NCBI GenBank assembly: GCA_016000195.1
Contig: JAECRO010000016.1
Span: forward strand, 1-52,916
DNA from: Burkholderiales bacterium
GTDB lineage: Bacteria > Pseudomonadota > Gammaproteobacteria > Burkholderiales > Burkholderiaceae_C
DNA: 52,916 nt
Direction: 5' to 3'
The notes beneath the pieces were generated by a model. That model made no database searches, was not told where the DNA came from, and saw nothing but the letters and a program-made list of their open reading frames with translations. A program made the translations under genes and the position numbers. This document shows positions 34,223 to 42,785 of the stretch, one piece after another. Numbering within the stretch: position 1 is the stretch's first letter; every line of letters starts with the position of its first letter.

Positions 34223-34432
34223 TTATTCTTCTTCCCGTGGCTTCAACGCCCGCAGGTTTTTCGCCGAACAGGCGTTCATGCCTGATGAAATCAGGCTTTG
34301 CAAGAGCAAGTCAAGCACTGGCGCGGCTCGCAGCGGATTTTGGTCCGCAAACGCTTGCAGGCGCTGGGCCGGAGCAGTTTGGGCCAAATGCGCCGGTGGA
34401 AAAGCTCGTTGAACCGTGGCCGCCGAGGCCAT
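34223..34432 (-). CDS. Possible small protein, 69 residues
   Basis: The ORF starts six bases after the ampD stop on the same strand and reads MASAATVQRAFPPAHLAQTA, then PAQRLQAFADQNPLRAAPVL, DLLLQSLISSGMNACSAKNL and RALKPREEE. The composition looks like an alpha-helical protein with an amphipathic middle segment. No ribosome-binding site is visible and no family is recognised. It would be the last gene of the pilS-pilR-ampD group. The alternative is non-coding sequence upstream of the nrdA promoter. Confidence 0.4.
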   Translation of the reverse strand: MASAATVQRAFPPAHLAQTAPAQRLQAFADQNPLRAAPVLDLLLQSLISSGMNACSAKNLRALKPREEE

Positions 34433-34438
34433 GATTTT

Positions 34439-35041
34439 TCAGGCGCGTCTGGGTAAATGCCGATCCGGCAGGGCCAGGGAATTTTGTAACAAAACCCAGT
34501 CAAATCCAGCTCCCGGGTCCATCTTGCGACCGGGGGCAATGTGTTCATGCCCGGCAATATGCCGCACCGGATAGGCCTGAAGGAGCGCTGCGCACAGGCC
34601 GGCCAGGGTTTCGTACTGCGGCGCGTCAAAGGGGCTGCCTTCAAGGCCTTCGAGTTCAATGCCGATGGAGTCGTCGTTGCACTGGCTTCGTCCCCGGTAG
34701 GCCGACTGGCCGGCATGCCAGGCACGGTCATCGCACCCGACAAATTGCCACAGCGCGCCGGTGCGGGTGATAAAAAAGTGCGCCGAGACCTGCAGGCCAC
34801 GGATGCCCTGGAAGTACGGGTGCGCGTCCCAGTCAAGCTGGTTGGTGAACAGCCGCTGGACGTTGCCGTTGCCGAATTCCCCGGGCGGCAGGCTGATGGA
34901 ATGGATCACGATCAGGTCAATCTGCGCGCCGGCAGGTCGCGGGCCGGAGTTGGGCGACGCCAGCGCGCGCGCATGGCGGTACCAGCCGCCTTCCTGCCAC
35001 AGGGTTGAAGTTGCTGCAATGCTTTGTTCAGGCAAGGTCAT
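34439..35041 (-). CDS. ampD: 1,6-Anhydro-MurNAc-L-alanine amidase AmpD
   Basis: AmpD cleaves the peptide from anhydro-muropeptides in the cytoplasm during wall recycling, lowering the AmpR inducer of beta-lactamase. From ATG 35041 it has 200 residues, close to the usual 185. Zinc ligands are in [17 protein letters not shown] (His) and [20 protein letters not shown] (His and Asp). The family segments [19 protein letters not shown] and [13 protein letters not shown] are present. Two further upstream starts (35065, 35095) lie inside pilR. The start overlaps pilR's end by 14 bases. Together with mpl it gives two steps of peptidoglycan recycling in this window. Confidence 0.95.
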   Translation of the reverse strand: MTLPEQSIAATSTLWQEGGWYRHARALASPNSGPRPAGAQIDLIVIHSISLPPGEFGNGNVQRLFTNQLDWDAHPYFQGIRGLQVSAHFFITRTGALWQFVGCDDRAWHAGQSAYRGRSQCNDDSIGIELEGLEGSPFDAPQYETLAGLCAALLQAYPVRHIAGHEHIAPGRKMDPGAGFDWVLLQNSLALPDRHLPRRA

Positions 35042-36476
35042 CAAGGGTTTCGGACGCATCGTCATGGCCCGGCGTCGTGATTCCAAGGCGGGCAATGCGG
35101 TAGCGTATCTGGCGCAGCGTCATGCCCAGCCGGGTGGCTGCGGCTGTGCGGTTAAAGCCGGTTTCCTGCAACACCCTGGTCAGGATGCCTCGCTCCTGCT
35201 GGTCGAGAAAGTTTTGCAGGTTCTCGGGAATGGCGACAAGCGCCTCGGGCGGCGCATCAACCTGCAGCAGGCTGTCTTCGCCCAGGGCGACGGCCCGGTG
35301 CAGGATGTTTTCCAGCTCACGCACATTGCCGTTGAGCGGCAGCGAACGCAGTTGCGTGATTACCGCAGGGCTCAGCTCGGGCATGTCCAGGCCGGACTCC
35401 TGGCAAATTCTTGCCAGCAGCGCATGGCAAAGCGCCGGCAGGTCGTCAAGCCGCTCGCGCAGCGGCGGCACCACGATCTCGATCACATTGAGCCGGTAAT
35501 ACAGGTCCTGGCGAAAGGTGCCGGCCTCCACGCCGGCCGCCAGATCCTTGTGGGTGGCGCTGACGATGCGCACATCGACCGTGTCCTCCTGCGGGGAGCC
35601 CAGCGGGCGCACGGTGCGCTCCTGAATGGCCCGCAGCAGCTTGGACTGCATGGCCAGCGGCAGGTCGCCAATTTCATCAAGAAACAGCGTTCCCCCTTTG
35701 GCGGCCTGAAAGTAGCCCAGCCGGTCCTGTGCGGCGCCGGTGTAAGCGCCCTTGCGGGCGCCAAAGAACTCGGCCTCCAGCAGGTTTTCGGGAATCGCAC
35801 TGCAGTTGACCGCCACGAACGGACCGGCCGCGCGGTGGCTGCAGCCATGCACGGCACGCGCCACCAGTTCCTTGCCGGTGCCGGACTCGCCCCGTATCAG
35901 CACCGGCGCCATGCTGCCGGCCACCTTGACGATGCGCGACTTGACGGCCCGCATCGCGGGCGACTCGCCGACCAGCTTTTGCAGCATGGCTGCGGCATCG
36001 GCCGGTTTGCAAAATTCCCCGGCGGCAACACTGGCGCCTGGCGTTGCCGCGCGGGTTTCGCCCTTGACCGCCGCCCGGCCCGGATGGGTGGTCTCTTGTA
36101 TGGCCGACGCCACCACGTTGCGGAACTGCTTGAGGTCCACCGGCTTGGTCAGGTAGTCAAATGCGCCGGCCTTGAGCGCCTCCACCGCATTTTCAGCCGA
36201 GCCATGGGCCGTGATGACCACGCAGCGCTCAGGGCGCTGCTGGGCGGCCAGGTCGCGCAGCAGCTCAAGACCCAGGCCGTCGGGCAGGCGCATGTCGGTG
36301 ATGACGGCGTCAAAACGATGCGCCTTGAGGTGTTCCCTGGCCTGCTGCAGATCGCCCGCCGCCTCGACCCGATAGCCCTGGCGGAGCAGGGTCAGCTCGT
36401 ACAGGGTGCGCAGGTCCGGCTCGTCATCAATGATCAGGATGCGGGCGGGCAGGGGAGCGGATGCTTGCGGATTCAT
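35028..36476 (-). CDS. pilR: Sigma-54-dependent response regulator PilR
   Basis: PilR activates type IV pilin transcription with sigma-54. The 482-residue protein has a receiver domain ([20 protein letters not shown]; phospho-aspartate in [16 protein letters not shown]). An AAA+ domain follows with Walker [17 protein letters not shown] and the sigma-54 loop GAYTGA. A Fis-type helix-turn-helix closes the protein ([20 protein letters not shown]). [14 protein letters not shown] in the linker is typical of PilR. pilS lies six bases upstream, and ampD overlaps its end. Pilin genes themselves are not in the window. Confidence 0.93.
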   Translation of the reverse strand: MNPQASAPLPARILIIDDEPDLRTLYELTLLRQGYRVEAAGDLQQAREHLKAHRFDAVITDMRLPDGLGLELLRDLAAQQRPERCVVITAHGSAENAVEALKAGAFDYLTKPVDLKQFRNVVASAIQETTHPGRAAVKGETRAATPGASVAAGEFCKPADAAAMLQKLVGESPAMRAVKSRIVKVAGSMAPVLIRGESGTGKELVARAVHGCSHRAAGPFVAVNCSAIPENLLEAEFFGARKGAYTGAAQDRLGYFQAAKGGTLFLDEIGDLPLAMQSKLLRAIQERTVRPLGSPQEDTVDVRIVSATHKDLAAGVEAGTFRQDLYYRLNVIEIVVPPLRERLDDLPALCHALLARICQESGLDMPELSPAVITQLRSLPLNGNVRELENILHRAVALGEDSLLQVDAPPEALVAIPENLQNFLDQQERGILTRVLQETGFNRTAAATRLGMTLRQIRYRIARLGITTPGHDDASETLDDLA

Positions 36477-36482
36477 GGTTTT

Positions 36483-38201
36483 TCAGACAAGGATGGAATC
36501 CAGGCAGGGCAGCTCGTCACCCAGGAAGGGCGAAGCCGGCTGGAACATGATGAAAAATTCATTGCCCTGGATGTCTTCGCGCAGGACACGCTGGTACCCG
36601 ATCAGGGCGCCGTAGCGCTCGCACAGTTCGCGGCAAATATAAAGCCCCAGGCCGCTGGAGCGGCTTTCCGACGAGAAAAAAGGCTCGAAAAGATGGGTCT
36701 GGACGGTTTCCTCCAGCGGCTGGCCATCGCTCCATACCGCCAGCCTGGCCTGGCCCGGGGCCACCAGGTGGGTGCTGACCTCCATGGCCTGGGCCGAGCC
36801 GCTGGTGTAGCGCAGGGCATTGTCCAGCAGGTTGACCATCAGGCGGCGCAAATGGTCGTCGTCAAAGCAGATCGCCAGGTTGCCGGTGTCGGTGCTGATG
36901 CGCAGCTGCCCCGACGCTGCGTTTTGCCGGGCCCAGTCGTTCGCAATGCGCCGGGCGGCTTCATCAAGCCGCAGTGCCGTGTTCTGCGGCGCCGGAATTT
37001 GCTGCTGTGCCCGCGAAATGTTCAGCACTTCATCGACAATTTTGGCCAGGCGCTGGGCATTTTGCGCAATCATTCTGGAGAGCTGGCGCTGGCCGGCATC
37101 ATGCAGGTCTTCTTCAAGCAGTGCATTGGCCTGCGAAATGGCGGCCAGCGGGTTGCGGATCTCGTGCGCCACCGCCGCCGACATGCGCCCCATGGCCGCC
37201 AGCTTTTCGATGCGCACGCGCGCTTCCATTTCGCGCAGGTCTTCCAGGAACATCACGCACAGGCTTTCATGCAGGCCGTCCCTGGAGGTCGTCAGGCGCG
37301 AGCGAACCTGCAGCCTCCTGGCGTTAAGGCCCGGATGCACCAGGCTGATATGGCCTTCCTGCGCAGACTGCAGCGTGAAGGTGCGCTGCATCAGCTCGCT
37401 CAAGGGTTGCCAGGCTGTTTGCGCGGCCAGCCTGAAAGGCGCCGGATAAATCATGTCCTGCGCGGCCAGCAAACGTCTGGCGGCGGGATTGGCCGAACGC
37501 ACGATGCCGCTGACATCCATCACCAGCACGCCCTCGGCCAGCGTGGCGACCACCAGCTCGTTGACCTCGATCTGCATGCGCGCCGCAGACTGGCTTTTCT
37601 TGAGGAGGTTTTCCTCCCGCGCCAGCCGCAGCGCCAGCTGGTTGGCCAGCAGGGCCACCAGGAAAAAGCCGGAGCCGCTCAGCGCCGCCTGCAAAAGGCG
37701 CGCATTCAGGTCGCCGGCGCCGTGCATTGAAGTCCAGGAGGCATCGGCCAGCAGCAGCAGCGTCACGCTGGCCGCTGTGCCAAAAGCCAGCAAAATCGGC
37801 CCGAGTATCGAGGCCAGCAGCACCGGCAGCGCAAACAGCGGGGTGTAGTTGAGGCTGCTGGCCTGAAAAAAATTGAGCAGCGAGAACGCAATCACGTCCA
37901 TGCCAATGGTCAAGACCCACAGCCTGTCAAAGGTGCGGCCTGGCGGCCTGGGATGCGCCCAGATCCGTACTGCCAGGGTCGAGCACAGGTAGGCGATGCA
38001 TACCGCCAGCGTCCAGTGATTCAGGGGCGTGCCCAGGGCCTGGAGAGCGCCCTGCAGCATCACCAGCACTGCGGCGATGGCGACGCGGGCATCCATGAAC
38101 ACCCTCCACAGGCGCCCGAAGGAACCCTGTGACGTTTCGGATTCCCAGGCGCCGGCCGTTTTTTCCGCAGTATGGCGCCAGAAAAACACTGGCAGCTTCA
38201 T
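36483..38201 (-). CDS. pilS: Sensor histidine kinase PilS
   Basis: PilS is the membrane kinase partner of PilR. The 572-residue protein has about six hydrophobic helices (roughly residues 40-180, for example ARVAIAAVLVMLQGALQAL and LFALPVLLASILGPILLAFG). A PAS-like segment follows (LVVATLAEGVLVMDVSGIVR), then HisKA with the phospho-acceptor His in VAHEIRNPLAAISQANALL and an ATPase domain (VNLLDNALRYTSG, SGLGLYICRELCERYGALIG). ATG 38201 is directly after the stop codon of the PP0621-like gene, so the two are tightly linked. Its C-terminus is followed by pilR. Confidence 0.93.
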   Translation of the reverse strand: MKLPVFFWRHTAEKTAGAWESETSQGSFGRLWRVFMDARVAIAAVLVMLQGALQALGTPLNHWTLAVCIAYLCSTLAVRIWAHPRPPGRTFDRLWVLTIGMDVIAFSLLNFFQASSLNYTPLFALPVLLASILGPILLAFGTAASVTLLLLADASWTSMHGAGDLNARLLQAALSGSGFFLVALLANQLALRLAREENLLKKSQSAARMQIEVNELVVATLAEGVLVMDVSGIVRSANPAARRLLAAQDMIYPAPFRLAAQTAWQPLSELMQRTFTLQSAQEGHISLVHPGLNARRLQVRSRLTTSRDGLHESLCVMFLEDLREMEARVRIEKLAAMGRMSAAVAHEIRNPLAAISQANALLEEDLHDAGQRQLSRMIAQNAQRLAKIVDEVLNISRAQQQIPAPQNTALRLDEAARRIANDWARQNAASGQLRISTDTGNLAICFDDDHLRRLMVNLLDNALRYTSGSAQAMEVSTHLVAPGQARLAVWSDGQPLEETVQTHLFEPFFSSESRSSGLGLYICRELCERYGALIGYQRVLREDIQGNEFFIMFQPASPFLGDELPCLDSILV

Positions 38202-38447
38202 CTAGGCCCCGGCCTCACGACGGTGCGCCTCGCTGCAGTAAAAGCCGTCACGGCCAATCAGGGCTTCGGACTTGGGCAGATGCACATGGCAGACGCCGCA
38301 AGCCACCATTTCCGTGATTTCTTTTTTTCCTGCAGGCGCCTGGCGCGCAGGGCGCTGCGGCTGCGCTGCGTTTTTTCCGGCCTGCCGGCTGCTGCGCCAG
38401 AGCCAGAATACAACCAGGGCCAGAATCAGGACCAGCAGGTACTTCAT
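38202..38447 (-). CDS. PP0621-family small membrane protein with zinc ribbon
   Basis: The 81-residue protein has an N-terminal membrane helix (MKYLLVLILALVVFWLWRSS), a basic Pro/Ala/Gln linker, and a C-terminal domain ACGVCHVHLPKSEALIGRDG with a CxxC pair and a later FYCSEAH. The Cys/His spacing suggests one bound zinc. It overlaps the cytochrome-assembly gene at its start (ATGA, 38444-38447) and abuts pilS at its end. The family is widespread next to pilS in Burkholderiales and Pseudomonas, but the function is unknown. Confidence 0.85.
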   Translation of the reverse strand: MKYLLVLILALVVFWLWRSSRQAGKNAAQPQRPARQAPAGKKEITEMVACGVCHVHLPKSEALIGRDGFYCSEAHRREAGA

Positions 38448-39244
38448 GTCCGCCTCAGGATGACTTCAAGCACAAAGCGCGAACCGGCGTAGCTCAGCAG
38501 CAGCAGGCCCGCGCCCAGGTAAAGCACGCGAACGGCTTTCAGGCCGCGCCAGCCCAAGCGTGCGCGGCCTGTCAGCAGGCCCGCGAAGGCGGCCCAGGCC
38601 AGCAGTGAAAAAATCGTCTTGTGGTCCCACTTCCAGCCCAGGCCGGGGCCATAAAGGGTTTCGGCAAACAGCCAGCCCACCAGCAGCGTGGCTGAAAGCA
38701 GCACGAAGCCGGCCTCGACAAACCGGAAGGTGAGGCGCTCCAGTGTGAGCAGGGGAACGCCGGTATCGATCTGCTCGGCCTGCCGGATGGAGCGCTCGGC
38801 CCGCACCATCAGCCAGCCATGCACCACCGCCGCCGCAAACAGGCCGTAGGAGGCAATGCCCAAGGCCCAGTGCAGCGGCAGCCAGGGCGAGGCAATGACG
38901 TGGTAGCTGGTGCCCGGAAAAAGCAGCGACAGGATGACGGCGGCGCTGCCCAGCCCGGCCAGCGCCCAGTGCGCCTGAAGCTGCGGAAACAGGCGGCGCT
39001 CGACCGCATACACCGTCAGCACCAGCCAGACCGTCATCGACAGCGCGGGCGCAAAGCCAAAGCGCGGCGGCGTGCCCAGCAGGGCATCGACCAGGGTCAC
39101 GGCATGCAGCCCCCAGGCTGCCAGCAGCAGGCCGCGCAGCGCGCCCTCGCCCAGGCGAGGGGTTGCCAGTGCAAGCACTGCATAGGCCGTGGCCGCGCCT
39201 GCCGCAGCCGCCAGACCCCATCCATCGCTGAAAGCTAAAATCAT
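38444..39244 (-). CDS. CcsA/YpjD-family cytochrome c assembly membrane protein
   Basis: The 266-residue protein has about eight membrane helices and the heme-handling signature of the CcsA/ResC group: HVIASPWLPLHWALGIASYG, with conserved histidines, and GPGLGWKWDHKTIFSLLAWA near the C-terminus (WDxK). In the YpjD branch its exact role is unsettled; it may assist heme delivery or have a different membrane function. It begins the minus-strand group CcsA-like, PP0621, pilS, pilR, ampD and is divergent from ffh. TAAACT precedes the ATG by six bases without a ribosome-binding site. Confidence 0.88.
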   Translation of the reverse strand: MILAFSDGWGLAAAAGAATAYAVLALATPRLGEGALRGLLLAAWGLHAVTLVDALLGTPPRFGFAPALSMTVWLVLTVYAVERRLFPQLQAHWALAGLGSAAVILSLLFPGTSYHVIASPWLPLHWALGIASYGLFAAAVVHGWLMVRAERSIRQAEQIDTGVPLLTLERLTFRFVEAGFVLLSATLLVGWLFAETLYGPGLGWKWDHKTIFSLLAWAAFAGLLTGRARLGWRGLKAVRVLYLGAGLLLLSYAGSRFVLEVILRRT

Positions 39245-39250
39245 GGCTAG

Positions 39251-39256
39251 AGTTTA
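39251..39256 (-). promoter_or_regulatory. -10-like hexamer TAAACT before the CcsA-like gene
   Basis: TAAACT on the minus strand lies six bases before the ATG at 39244. No Shine-Dalgarno sequence lies between. A candidate leaderless start. Confidence 0.3.
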
Positions 39257-39321
39257 GCGCCTGGCCAGGTCTTTTCTGGCCTTTGGCTCCCCCGCAGCGC
39301 CCCGTTTCAGGACACCACTTC

Positions 39322-40680
39322 ATGGCTACAGCCCTTACCGACAAGTTATCCCGCCTCGTCAAGGAAATGCGCGGCCAGGCCCGCATCACCGAATCCAACG
39401 TGCAGGACATGCTGCGCGAAGTCCGCATGGCGCTGCTGGAGGCCGATGTGGCGCTGCCGGTGGTGCGCGACTTCATTGCCCGCGTCAAGGAAAAAGCGCT
39501 GGGCCAGGAGGTGATGGGCTCGCTCTCGCCGGGCCAGGCGCTGGTCGGCATCGTCAGCAAGGAGCTGGCGGCCACCATGGGCGAGGGCGTGAGCGACATC
39601 AACCTGGCCGCGCAGCCGCCCGCCGTGATCCTGATGGCCGGCCTGCAGGGCGCGGGCAAGACCACCACGACCGCCAAGCTGGCCAAGTACCTGATTGAAA
39701 AGCGCAAGAAAAAAGTGCTGACGGTTTCGGGCGACGTGTACCGGCCGGCCGCCATCGAGCAGCTCAAGGTGGTGACGAAGCAGGCCGGCGCCGAATGGTT
39801 TCCGAGCACGCCCGACCAGAAGCCGGCCGACATCGCCCGCGCCGCGCTCGACTATGCCAAGCGCCATTTCTTTGACGTGCTGCTGGTCGATACCGCCGGC
39901 CGGCTGGCCATCGACGAAGCCCTGATGGCCGAGATCAAGGAACTGCACGCCATCCTCAAGCCGGTCGAGACGCTGTTCGTGGTCGATGCCATGCAGGGCC
40001 AGGATGCGGTCAATACGGCGAAAGCCTTCAAGGAAGCGCTGCCGCTGACCGGCATTATCCTGACCAAGACCGACGGCGACTCGCGCGGCGGCGCGGCGCT
40101 GTCGGTGCGCCAGATCACCGGCGCGCCGATCAAGTTCTCGGGCACCAGCGAAAAGCTCGACGGCCTGGAGGTGTTTGATGCCGAGCGCCACGCCGGCCGC
40201 ATCCTGGGCATGGGCGACATCGTCGCGCTGGTCGAGCAGATGGCGTCGGGCGTCAACATGGCCGAAGCGCAAAAGCTGGCCGAAAAAATCAAGTCCGGCG
40301 ACGGCTTTGACCTGAACGATTTTCTGAGCCAGCTGCAGCAGATGAAAAACATGGGCGGCCTGTCCAGCCTGCTCGACAAGCTGCCGACGCAAATGGCGGC
40401 CAAGGCCGGCTCCATCGACATGGACAAGGCCGAAAAAGACATGAAGCGCAAGGAAGGCATCATTTTGAGCATGACGCCGCTGGAGCGCCGCAAGCCCGAA
40501 CTCATCAAGGCCACGCGCAAGCGCCGCATTGCCGCCGGCTCCGGCGTGCATGTTCAGGAAGTCAACCGCCTGCTCAACGAGTTCGAGCAGATGCAGGGCA
40601 TGATGAAAAAGATGAAGGGCAGCGGCATGATGAAAATGATGAAGCGCATGGGCGGCATGAAGGGCATGCCGAAGTTCTGA
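39322..40680 (+). CDS. ffh: Signal recognition particle GTPase Ffh
   Basis: Ffh with 4.5S RNA targets ribosomes making membrane proteins to FtsY. The 452-residue protein starts MATALTDKLSRLVKEMRGQA at ATG 39322; an upstream in-frame start at 39283 is not needed. GTPase motifs are visible: MAGLQGAGKTTTTAKLAKYL (G1), DVYRPAAIEQLKVV, LLVDTAGRLAIDE (G3) and ILTKTDGDSRGGAALSVRQI (G4). The methionine-rich M domain follows (for example FEQMQGMMKKMKGSGMMKMM), which binds signal peptides and RNA. It converges with opgH across a strong hairpin. Confidence 0.98.
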   Translation: MATALTDKLSRLVKEMRGQARITESNVQDMLREVRMALLEADVALPVVRDFIARVKEKALGQEVMGSLSPGQALVGIVSKELAATMGEGVSDINLAAQPPAVILMAGLQGAGKTTTTAKLAKYLIEKRKKKVLTVSGDVYRPAAIEQLKVVTKQAGAEWFPSTPDQKPADIARAALDYAKRHFFDVLLVDTAGRLAIDEALMAEIKELHAILKPVETLFVVDAMQGQDAVNTAKAFKEALPLTGIILTKTDGDSRGGAALSVRQITGAPIKFSGTSEKLDGLEVFDAERHAGRILGMGDIVALVEQMASGVNMAEAQKLAEKIKSGDGFDLNDFLSQLQQMKNMGGLSSLLDKLPTQMAAKAGSIDMDKAEKDMKRKEGIILSMTPLERRKPELIKATRKRRIAAGSGVHVQEVNRLLNEFEQMQGMMKKMKGSGMMKMMKRMGGMKGMPKF

Positions 40681-40690
40681 ACCGCCAGTT

Positions 40691-40766
40691 TTTAAGCGAA
40701 AACAGGTGTTTGCGCAATGACGACGGGCGCAAGCAGCTATCTTTTTGATAGTTGCTTGCGCCCGTC
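40691..40766. repeat. Dispersed repeat, copy G, forming a strong hairpin between ffh and opgH
   Basis: A member of the dispersed family (tttaagcgaaaacaggtgtt, then gcgcaatgacgacgggcgca). Bases 40722-40766 form a 20-bp stem with one G-U pair and a five-base T loop (arms gacgggcgcaagca and tgcttgcgcccgtc at the base). Placed between convergent genes it could act as a bidirectional transcription end. Confidence 0.75.
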
Positions 40767-40790
40767 GGCGTTTCAGAGGCTGGTTGCGCT

Positions 40791-42785
40791 TCAGGCGGCT
40801 TTCAGGCGCAGCTTGGCCGTCTGGCTGGCATGCAGCCAGGCACGGCGCAGCACGGCGGGCGAGCGGGTTTCTTCCGGGATCAGCAGGTAGTTCTGCGCGC
40901 GCATCGCGGTGCCGACGCCGACCTTGCTGGTCAGCACCGTCATCGGAATCGACAGCAGCAGCGGCAGGCCGACCGGCAGCAGCCAGACCAGCGCGCTGGC
41001 GTCGATCAGCGCAATGCCGGCGGCCAGCGCCACGACCACGCCGCTCATGGGCGCGAGTTGCCGCAGCGCATGCGCCCATGGCACGGCGGCGGCTTCGCGC
41101 GGAGGCGATTTCCAGTCCAGCTTCAGGCCGGTCAGAGCGACGACCACGAACAGCGAATGCGCCAGCATGCGAATCGGCGCCTGCAGCAGGGCAATCAGCG
41201 TTTCCAGCAGCGCGCTGCGCAGCAGGCTGGCGGTGCCGCCATAGGCTTGCTGCTGGCGATTGAGCAAAATGGCGGCAATGCCCAGCATGCGCGGCAAAAA
41301 CAGCATGCACAGCGTCCAGGCCCACAGCGACAGCAGCTCGCCGGGCAGCACGGCCCAGTCGCTCACCATTGGCGAACCCGACAGCCACAGCGCCGTGCCC
41401 AGCGTCATGAAGCACAGCCACAGCGGCGCCGACAGGTAAGCCATGGCGCCGGTGGCAAACATCGAGCGGTGCACCGGGTGAATGCCGGGCTCGGCGATCA
41501 GGCGCGAGTTCTGCAAATTGCCCTGGCACCAGCGGCGGTCGCGCTGCAGCTCGGCCAGCAGGTCGGGCGGCTGCTGCTCGTAGCTGCCGATCAGGTCGGC
41601 GACCAGCCAGACGTGGTAGCCGGCGCGGCGCATCAGCGCGGCTTCGACGAAATCGTGCGACATGATGCTGCCGGCCATGCCGCCCGTGCCCTTGATGTGC
41701 GCCAGCGCGCAATGCTGCATGAAAGGTGCGATGCGGATGATGGCGTTGTGGCCCCAGTAGTGCGACTCGCCCATCTGCCAGAACTGCATGCCCAGCGTGA
41801 ACAGGCGCCCGGTCACGCGCGAGCCGAACTGCTGCGCGCGCGCATGCAGCGTCACATGGCCGATGGCCTGGGTGGCGGTCTGGATGATGCCGGCCTTGGG
41901 GTTGGCTTCCATCAGCTTGACCATCGAGACCAGGCAGTCGCCGCTCATCACGCTGTCGGCGTCCAGCACCACCATGTAGCGGTAGTCCTTGCCCCAGCGG
42001 CGGCAGAAGTCAGCCACGTTGCCGGCCTTGCGGTCGGTGCGGCGCTTGCGCAGGCGGTAATAGACCTCGATCTGCGGCTGGTCGCTGGACTGGTTGAGAT
42101 TGCTGGCCAGCTGGCCGCGCAGGGCTTCCCAGGCGGCGCGTTCGGCCTGGATGATGGCTGGGTTGTTGCTGTCGGACAGCACGAACACGTCGAAAGCCTG
42201 CACATGGCCGCTCAGGGCGACCGATTCGCAGGTAGCCCGCAGGCCGGCGAACACGGTGCGCACGTCTTCATTGCAGATCGGCATGATGATGGCGGTGCGC
42301 GTGGCCTTGTCCAGCGTGTGGTGCTGGACCTTTTTGGCCGACAGGGTGTGCGCGTCGCCGAACAGCGTGACGTAAAAACCCATCATCGCCGTCATGAAGC
42401 CGGTCACGACCCAGGCCGACAGCAGGGCGAACAGGGCCAGCTGGCTGTATTGCAGAAAGGCGTTGTCGTAGTCGGGCTGCATGTCGGCAAACAGCGCCGT
42501 GGCCAGCACCGTGCTGACGAGGGTCAGCAGCATGAACACCGTGCGGCGGCGCTTGGCCGCGTGTTGCCACGGCGCCATGGCCTGGGCAGATGCCTGCCCT
42601 GGAGACGCCCGGCCGCTCAGCTTGACCACCGGCCACAGCGCGGCCGCGCCCATGCTGTTCCAGAAACCGCGCCACGGGCGCGGCGCCATCGAGCCCCGAT
42701 GCACCGGCGGCGCCGTGACGGCATTCGGGTGACGTTCTTCACGCAGCAGGCTGCGCCGATTCAGTTGGTGATCAGGTTGGTCCAT
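40791..42785 (-). CDS. opgH: Glucans biosynthesis glucosyltransferase OpgH
   Basis: OpgH (MdoH) elongates the beta-glucan backbone of osmoregulated periplasmic glucans across the inner membrane. The 664-residue protein has several membrane helices (for example LFALLSAWVVTGFMTAMMGF and a C-terminal group). The glycosyltransferase 2 core shows IIMPICNEDVRTVFAGLRAT, KAGNVADFCRRWG, YMVVLDADSVMSGDCLVSM (DxD) and QRDRRWCQGNLQNSRLIAEP (RxxRW). The start overlaps the opgG end by 25 bases, so the genes are translationally linked. Transcription is likely from the sigma-54 promoter upstream of opgG. Confidence 0.97.
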   Translation of the reverse strand: MDQPDHQLNRRSLLREERHPNAVTAPPVHRGSMAPRPWRGFWNSMGAAALWPVVKLSGRASPGQASAQAMAPWQHAAKRRRTVFMLLTLVSTVLATALFADMQPDYDNAFLQYSQLALFALLSAWVVTGFMTAMMGFYVTLFGDAHTLSAKKVQHHTLDKATRTAIIMPICNEDVRTVFAGLRATCESVALSGHVQAFDVFVLSDSNNPAIIQAERAAWEALRGQLASNLNQSSDQPQIEVYYRLRKRRTDRKAGNVADFCRRWGKDYRYMVVLDADSVMSGDCLVSMVKLMEANPKAGIIQTATQAIGHVTLHARAQQFGSRVTGRLFTLGMQFWQMGESHYWGHNAIIRIAPFMQHCALAHIKGTGGMAGSIMSHDFVEAALMRRAGYHVWLVADLIGSYEQQPPDLLAELQRDRRWCQGNLQNSRLIAEPGIHPVHRSMFATGAMAYLSAPLWLCFMTLGTALWLSGSPMVSDWAVLPGELLSLWAWTLCMLFLPRMLGIAAILLNRQQQAYGGTASLLRSALLETLIALLQAPIRMLAHSLFVVVALTGLKLDWKSPPREAAAVPWAHALRQLAPMSGVVVALAAGIALIDASALVWLLPVGLPLLLSIPMTVLTSKVGVGTAMRAQNYLLIPEETRSPAVLRRAWLHASQTAKLRLKAA

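Noticed and set aside
34129-34434. 101-codon plus-strand ORF upstream of nrdA
   Set aside because: It crosses the NrdR boxes and promoter and has no protein-like motif; the sequence is better explained as regulatory DNA.
34761-37730. 989-codon plus-strand ORF opposite pilR and pilS
   Set aside because: Gln/Arg/His/Gly-rich reading typical of the complement of high-G+C genes. The minus strand holds unmistakable PilR and PilS domains.
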